Source: Rhizobium sophoriradicis
GTDB taxonomy: Bacteria; Pseudomonadota; Alphaproteobacteria; Rhizobiales; Rhizobiaceae
Assembly (NCBI RefSeq): GCF_003939025.1
Contig: NZ_RQIH01000007.1
Span: 186,001 to 250,000, forward strand
Length of the DNA: 64,000 nt
Direction of reading: 5' to 3'
The position numbers were made by a program, and so were the translations under genes. A model generated the notes under the pieces. It was given only the letters and a program-made list of their open reading frames with translations, ran no database searches and had not been told where the DNA came from. The first letter of the stretch is position 1; each line of letters begins with the position of its first letter. Below are positions 57,993-64,000 of this stretch, piece by piece.

Positions 57993-58469
57993 ATGGCTCC
58001 AACATCTCTTGAAGCGCAATTCGTGACCTTCAGCCTCGGCGAGGAGATTTTCGCCGTACCGGTCGAGGTCGTCCGGGAAATCCTCGACTATGCGGAAGCT
58101 TTCAAGATTCCGAATGGTCCCGACTATCTGCTCGGCCTGCGCGATGTGCGCGGGCAGGGTGTGCCGACCATCGATCTTCGACTGAAGCTCGGCATGACGA
58201 AGACCGAGCCGACACCGCATACGCGGGTGCTCGTCCTCGACGTGCCGATGGAAAATCGGCTTCTCACGCTCGGCCTCGTTGCCGACCGCGTCTTCGAGGT
58301 CACGCCGTTTCGGCGTGACCAGATCGAGGCGGCGCCCGATATCGGCGTGCGCTGGCGTTCGGACTATATTGCCGGCGTCGTTCGCCGCGAAAACGGCTTT
58401 GTCGTCATCATCGATCTCGCGCGGCTGCTGTCGCGCGAGGACGCCTCTGCACTGCAATCGGCGGCCTGA
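57993..58469 (+). CDS. cheW: Second chemotaxis coupling protein CheW
   Basis: The 158-residue CheW (FVTFSLGEEIFAVPVEVVRE, then GLRDVRGQGVPTIDLRLKLG) differs clearly from the first copy. Its ATG is 2 nt after the receptor stop. It may pair with receptor 2 or act in CheA-CheW rings. Confidence 0.94.
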   Translation: MAPTSLEAQFVTFSLGEEIFAVPVEVVREILDYAEAFKIPNGPDYLLGLRDVRGQGVPTIDLRLKLGMTKTEPTPHTRVLVLDVPMENRLLTLGLVADRVFEVTPFRRDQIEAAPDIGVRWRSDYIAGVVRRENGFVVIIDLARLLSREDASALQSAA

Positions 58470-58498
58470 CCGCGCGTCAACCCGGAGTACTGCGTCTT

Positions 58499-59356
58499 AT
58501 GAGTATGGCAGCAGCGGTGGAAACCCAATTGCCGGGCGACCGGATCAGCAAGCGCAATTTCGACAGGCTTGCCCGGTTCATCTACGACTATAGCGGCATC
58601 AAGATGCCGCCGACCAAGCTGACGATGCTCGAGGGTCGGCTGAGGCGCCGCCTTCGGGCAACCAATCATGCGACCTTCGACGATTATTGCGACTTCCTGT
58701 TCAATCAGGACGGTCTTGCCCAGGAAACCGTCTACCTGATCGACGTGGTGACGACGAACAAGACCGACTTCTTTCGCGAAGCCAAACATTTCGACTATAT
58801 GCAGAGCGTGGCGCTGCCGGTGATCGCCGGCAGCGGCGTTCGCACCATTCGCACCTGGAGTTCGGCTTGCTCTACGGGAGCCGAACCCTATACGATGGCG
58901 ATGGTGCTGGCCGAATTCACCGAAGGCCGCAACGACGTCTCCTACAGCGTACTGGCGACCGATCTTTCCACCGACGTGCTGCAGACGGCGCGCCGGGGTA
59001 TTTATCCGGAAGATCTCATCGCGCCGGTGCCGCGAGACCTGCAGCGCAAATATGTGCTGACGGCCAAGCAGCCGGATCGGCGGGAGGTGCGGATCACGCC
59101 GAAACTGCGCAGCAGAATCGGTTTTGCCCGCATGAACCTGATGGATGAGAAATATCCGATCGGCGAGCCGATGCACGTTATCTTCTGCCGCAATGTGCTG
59201 ATCTACTTCGACAAGCAGACTCAGGCGGGCGTGCTCAACCGCCTCTGCGATTGCCTGGCGAAGGGCGGATACATGTTCATCGGCCATTCCGAATCGATCA
59301 CCGGTTTCGATCTGCCATTGAAGCAGGTTTCCAACACGGTATTTCAGCGTATCTAG
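58499..59356 (+). CDS. cheR: Chemotaxis methyltransferase CheR
   Basis: The 285-residue protein has the CheR N-terminal helical domain and SAM domain ([20 protein letters not shown], then [15 protein letters not shown]). It methylates receptor glutamates with SAM. An ATG two codons later is also possible. GGAG lies about 11 nt upstream. Confidence 0.95.
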   Translation: MSMAAAVETQLPGDRISKRNFDRLARFIYDYSGIKMPPTKLTMLEGRLRRRLRATNHATFDDYCDFLFNQDGLAQETVYLIDVVTTNKTDFFREAKHFDYMQSVALPVIAGSGVRTIRTWSSACSTGAEPYTMAMVLAEFTEGRNDVSYSVLATDLSTDVLQTARRGIYPEDLIAPVPRDLQRKYVLTAKQPDRREVRITPKLRSRIGFARMNLMDEKYPIGEPMHVIFCRNVLIYFDKQTQAGVLNRLCDCLAKGGYMFIGHSESITGFDLPLKQVSNTVFQRI

Positions 59357-59427
59357 TGTACGCAATTCCCGGCAAGAGGCTGGGAAAACCGCTTCACACT
59401 TTTCCTGGAATTGCTCTACGGACATTC

Positions 59428-60525
59428 ATGGCTAAGAAAATCCGCGTTCTCATCATCGACGATTCCGCCAGCATCCGTCAGACGCTGACGCATGTGCTGG
59501 AGCAGGATCCCGATATCGAGATCATGGCGGTGGCCTCCGATCCCTTCGTGGCGGCGCGCAAGCTGCTGGAGGAGGTCCCCGACGTCATCACGCTCGATGT
59601 CGAGATGCCGCGCATGGACGGCATCACTTTCCTGCGCAAGCTGATGGCGCAGCGGCCGATCCCCGTCGTGATGTGCTCGTCGCTGACCGAAGCGGGGTCG
59701 CAAACGCTGATCCAGGCGCTGGAGGCCGGCGCCGTCGACGTCATTCTGAAATCGAAGATCGGCGCCGCCGACAGTCTTTCCGATGATGCGATACGCATTC
59801 GCGAAATCGTCAAGAGTGCCTCGCATGCACGGCTTACCACCGTCCGCCGCGCCGCCGGAACGATCCGCTCGGCTTCGGCCGACGGGCCGACCAAAAAGCT
59901 GACGGCGGATGCGATGCTGCCGCCGCCGACGGGGCGGGCCATGGCGAAGACGACCGAGATGGTCGTCTGCGTCGGCGCCTCCACCGGTGGCACGGAGGCG
60001 CTGCGCGAATTCCTGGAGGAATTGCCGGCCAATGCGCCCGGCATGGTGATCGTCCAGCATATGCCGGAGAGATTCACCGACGCTTTCGCCAAACGGCTGA
60101 ACGGCCTCTGCGAGGTCGAGGTCAAGGAAGCTGTCGACGGTGACCCGGTGCTGCGCGGGCATGTGCTGATTGCGCCCGGCGACAAGCATATGCTGCTCGA
60201 ACGCCAGGGCGCGCGCTACCATGTCAGCGTCAAGATGGGGCCGCTGGTGTCGCGCCACAGGCCTTCTGTCGACGTACTCTTCCGCTCGGCGGCGCGGTCC
60301 GCCGGCTCGAATGCCATGGGGATCATCATGACCGGCATGGGCGATGACGGCGCGCGCGGCATGCTGGAAATGCATCAGGCCGGCGCCTACACGGTGGCGC
60401 AGGACGAGGCGAGCTCGATTGTTTTCGGCATGCCGAAGGAGGCGATCGCCAGAGGCGGCGTCGACCGCGTCTTGCCGCTCGATCAGATCGCTCGCGAAGT
60501 GATGATGACGCAGCAGAAATTCTGA
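59428..60525 (+). CDS. cheB: Chemotaxis methylesterase CheB
   Basis: The start at 59428 gives 365 residues: a receiver domain with Asp57 ([12 protein letters not shown]) and an esterase domain with Ser185 ([10 protein letters not shown]), His211 (VQHMPE) and Asp307 ([11 protein letters not shown]). It removes receptor methyl groups when phosphorylated by CheA. No cheD follows, so deamidation is not encoded here. It is the last gene of the operon. Confidence 0.95.
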   Translation: MAKKIRVLIIDDSASIRQTLTHVLEQDPDIEIMAVASDPFVAARKLLEEVPDVITLDVEMPRMDGITFLRKLMAQRPIPVVMCSSLTEAGSQTLIQALEAGAVDVILKSKIGAADSLSDDAIRIREIVKSASHARLTTVRRAAGTIRSASADGPTKKLTADAMLPPPTGRAMAKTTEMVVCVGASTGGTEALREFLEELPANAPGMVIVQHMPERFTDAFAKRLNGLCEVEVKEAVDGDPVLRGHVLIAPGDKHMLLERQGARYHVSVKMGPLVSRHRPSVDVLFRSAARSAGSNAMGIIMTGMGDDGARGMLEMHQAGAYTVAQDEASSIVFGMPKEAIARGGVDRVLPLDQIAREVMMTQQKF

Positions 60526-60723
60526 GACCCGTTTTGAACATCCGGCCGGAATTAATGCCGGTTTCCAGGCCGGCAGGCCGCCTTGCGCGCCTCCTCTTGA
60601 AATTTCCACGATTTTGTGGTCTTGAGGCCGCCAATCTTTGCAGCGCTGCCTGTCATGCATGTTCAGGGACATTTCCCGCCCCTGGCAGCGCGCGTCCCGT
60701 ATCAGTCCCAAGGAAATGCGCCG

Positions 60724-61524
60724 ATGGCCCGTTCAGCTCTTCTCAATGTCATGGTTCAGGCTGCCCTCAAGGCAGGAAAAACGCTGGGGCGTGATTTCGG
60801 CGAAGTGCAGAACCTGCAGGTTTCGGTGAAGGGACCGGGCGACTTCGTGTCCACCGCCGACCGCAAGGCCGAAAAGATGGTTCGGGAAGAACTGCTCAAG
60901 GCGCGCCCGACTTATGGTTTCCTTGGTGAGGAGAGCGAGGAGATCAAGGGCACCGACGGCGCGCATCGCTGGATCGTCGATCCGCTCGACGGCACCACCA
61001 ACTTCCTGCACGGCATCCCGGCCTTCGCCGTCTCGATCGCGCTCGAACGCAACGGCGAGATCGTTGCGGCCGTCGTGTTCAATCCGGCGACCGACGAACT
61101 CTATACTGCCGAGCGCGGCGGCGGCGCCTTCCTCAACGACCGGCGCCTGCGCGTCGCTGCGCGCCGGGTGCTGTCGGATTGCGTCATCGGCTGCGGCGTG
61201 CCGGCGCTCGGCAAGCGCAATCACGGCAAATTCCTGGTCGAGCTTCGCCACGTGATGGGCGAAGTGGCGGGTATTCGCCGTCTGGGCTCGCCGACGCTTG
61301 ATCTCGCCTATGTCGCCGCCGGACGTTTCGATGGTTTCTGGGAAGCTGAGCTTGCACCCTGGGACATGGCGGCGGGCATCCTACTCATCCGCGAAGCTGG
61401 CGGCTTTGCCAGCGATTGGGACGGCGGAGCGGCCATTCTGGAGGGTGGCGCGATCGTCGCCGGCAACGAGCACATCCACAAGGCACTGATCGAGGTCATC
61501 AAGCGACCGATTCCCGCCAAGTAG
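60724..61524 (+). CDS. suhB: Inositol monophosphatase family protein (SuhB-like)
   Basis: The 266-residue protein has the family metal motifs GEESEE, WIVDPLDGTTNFLHG and LAPWDMAAGILLIREAGG. It hydrolyses inositol-1-phosphate or related sugar phosphates; SuhB also aids transcription in other bacteria. The 198-bp gap after cheB (60526-60723) holds no gene and presumably its promoter. Confidence 0.93.
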   Translation: MARSALLNVMVQAALKAGKTLGRDFGEVQNLQVSVKGPGDFVSTADRKAEKMVREELLKARPTYGFLGEESEEIKGTDGAHRWIVDPLDGTTNFLHGIPAFAVSIALERNGEIVAAVVFNPATDELYTAERGGGAFLNDRRLRVAARRVLSDCVIGCGVPALGKRNHGKFLVELRHVMGEVAGIRRLGSPTLDLAYVAAGRFDGFWEAELAPWDMAAGILLIREAGGFASDWDGGAAILEGGAIVAGNEHIHKALIEVIKRPIPAK

Positions 61525-61636
61525 GCGAAGGAAAACGCGGCTGTTGTAAAGTCACGGTTTTCGCCTCCGGATACTTCAATTCGGCACAATGTTGCTCTAG
61601 TCTCCGCCAGCAATGAGTTCGGAGGCTGCTGAACCT

Positions 61637-62740
61637 ATGGAAAATGTGAATGTGGCGGAGATCGGCTCCGCCGAAAAGACTCCCGGCGCTTATGCCTACA
61701 GGCTTTCGAGTCCCATGCCCTTCCTTTGGACGATGCTGCTTTTCCTCGTCATCGTCGGGTTCATTGCCGCCATCCTCTTCCGGCAGACGCAGACCGCCTT
61801 CATGCACAATCCAGGCCTCAACGGCCTGATCGTCGGCGTTCTCGCGGTCGGCATCATCCTTGTTTTCAATCACGTGCTGGCGCTTCGCCCCGAAGTGCGC
61901 TGGTTCAACTCCTTCCGCGCCGCCGGGAGCGCCGACAAGGTCAATCGCAATCCGCGGCTGCTGGCGCCGATGCGGGCTCTGATCGGCAATCGCAAGACGT
62001 CGTTGGCGCTATCGACGACGGCGCTGCGTTCGATCCTCGATTCGATCGCGACGCGCCTCGATGAATCGCGTGACGTCTCGCGCTACCTGATCGCCCTCCT
62101 GGTTTTCCTCGGCCTGCTCGGCACCTTCTGGGGCCTCATCGGCACGATCGGTTCGATCAGCAACGTCATTCAATCGCTGGATGCCGGTTCGAACGGTACG
62201 GGGGACGTGCTTTCGGCACTGAAGGAGGGGCTGTCCGCGCCGCTTTCGGGCATGGGCCAGGCCTTCTCGTCGTCGCTGCTCGGTCTTTCCGGTTCGCTCA
62301 TTCTTGGCTTCCTCGACCTGCAGGCCGGCCGCGCGCAGAACCGCTTCTACACGGAGCTGGAAAACTGGCTCTCCTCCGTTACCGATGTCGGTTCCGATCT
62401 TGCGCCGGCGCTCGACGCCGTATCCGGCTCGTCCTCGGAGGACATGCGTGCGCTCACCGAATATCTGCGCAAGGCCTCCGAAGAGGGCGGCGTCGGCAGC
62501 CAGCGCTCGGTCGCCGCCATGGCGAGCCTTGCCGAAGGCATCCAGGGGCTCGTCAAGAACATGCGCAACGAGCAGCAGATGCTGCGCGACTGGATCGAGG
62601 CACAGCAGGACGAGGCCAAAGCAATGCGCCGCACGCTCGACCGGCTGGCCGAACGCATCGGACTGCAGGAGCGGGCCGGCGACAAGGCCGAACGCCACCG
62701 CGACCGCACAAGCCACACAGAGAAGAGCGAGGGCAAGTAG
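61637..62740 (+). CDS. MotA/ExbB/TolQ-like proton-channel protein
   Basis: The ATG at 61637 (GGAGG 11 nt upstream) gives 367 residues; an in-frame ATG at 61613 adds eight. It has four membrane segments (about 28-48, 60-80, about 150-175, about 205-230; MPFLWTMLLFLVIVGFIAA, LLVFLGLLGTFWGLIGTIG and others). The ExbB/MotA-type core is followed by a charged helical C-terminal tail. It is coupled 2 bp to an OmpA-domain partner. Such non-flagellar pairs use ion flow to work on the cell wall or outer membrane. Confidence 0.82.
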   Translation: MENVNVAEIGSAEKTPGAYAYRLSSPMPFLWTMLLFLVIVGFIAAILFRQTQTAFMHNPGLNGLIVGVLAVGIILVFNHVLALRPEVRWFNSFRAAGSADKVNRNPRLLAPMRALIGNRKTSLALSTTALRSILDSIATRLDESRDVSRYLIALLVFLGLLGTFWGLIGTIGSISNVIQSLDAGSNGTGDVLSALKEGLSAPLSGMGQAFSSSLLGLSGSLILGFLDLQAGRAQNRFYTELENWLSSVTDVGSDLAPALDAVSGSSSEDMRALTEYLRKASEEGGVGSQRSVAAMASLAEGIQGLVKNMRNEQQMLRDWIEAQQDEAKAMRRTLDRLAERIGLQERAGDKAERHRDRTSHTEKSEGK

Positions 62741-62742
62741 CC

Positions 62743-63774
62743 ATGGCTCTTGCCCGCAACCGCCGCCGCGAGCGCACGGTCGACTATTGGCCGGGTTTCG
62801 TCGACGCGCTGTCGACGCTGCTCATCTCGATCATGTTCGTGCTGACGGTCTTCGTCGTCGGGCAGTTCATCCTAAGCCGCGAGATCACCGGACGTGATGA
62901 GGTGCTCAATCGCCTTAACAGCCAGATCAACGAACTGACGCAGCTTCTGGCGCTCGAAAAAGGCAGCAATCAGGACCTCCAGGATTCGGTCGCCAACCTG
63001 CAGGCCTCGCTTGCCACTGCCGAGGGCGACCGTTCACGGCTGCAGGCGCTGCTGAACGCTGGTTCGGGCGGCCAGGACGCGGCCCAGAAGCGGATCGGCG
63101 CGATGACGCAGGAGCTCGACGAGCAGAAACAGGTGAGCGAGCGGGCCCTCAGCCAGGTCGAGCTGCTGAACCAGCAGATCGCCGCACTTCGCAGCCAGAT
63201 CGCCGCCGTCGAAGCAGCCCTTCAGGCGTCGGAGGAGAAAGACCGGGTCTCGCAGACCAAGATTGCCGATCTCGGCAGCCGCCTCAACGTGGCGCTCGCC
63301 GCACGCGTGCAGGAGCTGAACCGCTACCGTTCCGACTTCTTCGGCCGCCTGCGCGAGATCCTTTCGGACCGCGAGAATATCCGCATCGTCGGTGACCGGT
63401 TCGTCTTCCAATCGGAAGTGCTGTTTCCCTCAGGCGGCGCCGATCTCAATCCGGAGGGGCAGACCGAGATGGCAAAGCTTGCGACCGCCCTGCTCGACCT
63501 CGCCAAGGAAATTCCGCCTGAAATCAACTGGGTGCTGCGCGTCGACGGCCATACCGACAACGTGCCGCTCGGCGGAACGGGACGGTATCGCGACAATTGG
63601 GAGCTTTCCTCGGCGCGTGCGACGTCGGTCGTCAAGTTCCTGATCGGTCAAGGCGTGCCGGCCGATCGGCTCGTTGCCGCCGGCTTCGGCGAGTTCCAGC
63701 CGATCGCACCCGGCGATACGCCGGAGGCGCGCGCCACCAACCGCCGCATCGAGTTGAAGCTGACCGAGAAATAA
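62743..63774 (+). CDS. MotB/TolR-like protein with OmpA peptidoglycan-binding domain
   Basis: The 343-residue protein has one N-terminal transmembrane helix (about 21-42, LLISIMFVLTVFVVGQFIL) with Asp21 at its start, where MotB and TolR carry the proton-binding Asp. A coiled coil of about 120 residues follows and then a C-terminal OmpA domain (VDGHTDNVPLGG, NWELSSARA, ATNRRIELKL). It should anchor the MotA-like partner to peptidoglycan. The long coiled coil is the distinctive feature. Confidence 0.85.
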   Translation: MALARNRRRERTVDYWPGFVDALSTLLISIMFVLTVFVVGQFILSREITGRDEVLNRLNSQINELTQLLALEKGSNQDLQDSVANLQASLATAEGDRSRLQALLNAGSGGQDAAQKRIGAMTQELDEQKQVSERALSQVELLNQQIAALRSQIAAVEAALQASEEKDRVSQTKIADLGSRLNVALAARVQELNRYRSDFFGRLREILSDRENIRIVGDRFVFQSEVLFPSGGADLNPEGQTEMAKLATALLDLAKEIPPEINWVLRVDGHTDNVPLGGTGRYRDNWELSSARATSVVKFLIGQGVPADRLVAAGFGEFQPIAPGDTPEARATNRRIELKLTEK

Positions 63775-64000
63775 TCAGCTTGATATTGTCTGCCGGCACT
63801 CCTCGAGCCGGTCGGCGAGAAAGGCGCGAACGGCGGGACTGTCGCTGAGGCCTATCGCTGTCACGTAGGCGTCGGCCGCGGCGGTATTGTCGCCGGCCCG
63901 TGCCAGAAGAAAGGCACGCACCGCCCAGTAGGGCTGATAAGCCGCGATGGCGCGCGGATCGATCCTGTCGAGCCGGTCGAGGCCTTCGGCGGCGCTCGAG
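63775..64000 (-). CDS. C-terminal end of a probable ECF sigma factor (DUF6596 group)
   Basis: The frame enters from the right edge and stops with TGA at 63775-63777 (minus strand). The last 74 residues (IAAYQPYWAVRAFLLARAGD, then AADAYVTAIGLSDSPAVRAF) match the TPR-like C-terminal extension of sigma factors with a DUF6596 domain. The sigma-2/sigma-4 regions lie outside the window. It is convergent with the OmpA-domain gene, stop to stop. Confidence 0.65.
   Translation of the reverse strand, partial: SSAAEGLDRLDRIDPRAIAAYQPYWAVRAFLLARAGDNTAAADAYVTAIGLSDSPAVRAFLADRLEECRQTISS

Noticed and set aside
61613..63774. Zorya-type anti-phage system, because of the MotA/MotB-like pair
   Set aside because: Zorya needs ZorC/ZorD or ZorE-type cytoplasmic effectors next to the pair. 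Here the neighbours are suhB and a sigma factor, and the OmpA-domain protein resembles core rhizobial envelope proteins.

Overview
The window is high-GC, densely packed chromosomal DNA from a Rhizobium of the R. etli / R. leguminosarum group. This is an inference from gene content: homospermidine synthase, a Brucella-type Omp10 lipoprotein, GapR, a zinc-free L36, a RIME-like intergenic palindrome and a second, che2-like chemotaxis operon. I saw no rRNA, tRNA, CRISPR array, insertion sequence or prophage.

Layout. 1-34 kb is mostly housekeeping: the 3' end of galU, an outer-membrane barrel, kdsD, an SPFH/NfeD pair, hemH, a 5'-nucleotidase fused to LysM, omp10, hss, a pabB-pabC-yciI operon, pepF, an orphan sigma-54 response regulator, a DUF882 peptidase-like protein, gapR, N-formylglutamate amidohydrolase, pyk, several regulator/enzyme pairs, ggt, rpmJ and purEK. 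34.5-45.9 kb is a compact amino-acid catabolism island of ten genes on the minus strand, ending in an Lrp gene and divided by a 30-bp palindrome from a second, divergent Lrp gene. 46-48.9 kb holds an ArsR regulator, a TauE/SafE permease, a degenerate ThiE-like protein and a Sel1-repeat protein. 48.9-60.5 kb is a chemotaxis system (STAS-cheY-cheA-cheW-mcp-mcp-cheW-cheR-cheB) with a divergent soluble receptor-like/CheZ-like protein. 60.7-64 kb holds suhB, a MotA/MotB-like envelope pair and the 3' end of a probable ECF sigma factor gene.

How the island works (inference): an ABC importer brings in a polar amino acid. Homoserine dehydrogenase without an ACT domain makes aspartate semialdehyde, an aldehyde dehydrogenase oxidises it to aspartate, and aspartase releases fumarate and ammonia. 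A DapA homologue, a Cys/Met-type PLP enzyme and a ThrB (homoserine kinase) homologue that has lost its catalytic aspartates complete the set. Homoserine is abundant in pea root exudate and a plasmid-borne homoserine locus is known in R. leguminosarum bv. viciae, so this looks like a homoserine-use island, here set among core-type genes. The dead homoserine kinase coupled to an Lrp regulator is the most unusual part.

The chemotaxis region is self-contained apart from cheD and a flagellar motor. Its divergent partner has a D-x-x-x-Q motif and a C-terminal acidic/hydrophobic tail that recall the CheZ phosphatase, which most alphaproteobacteria lack.
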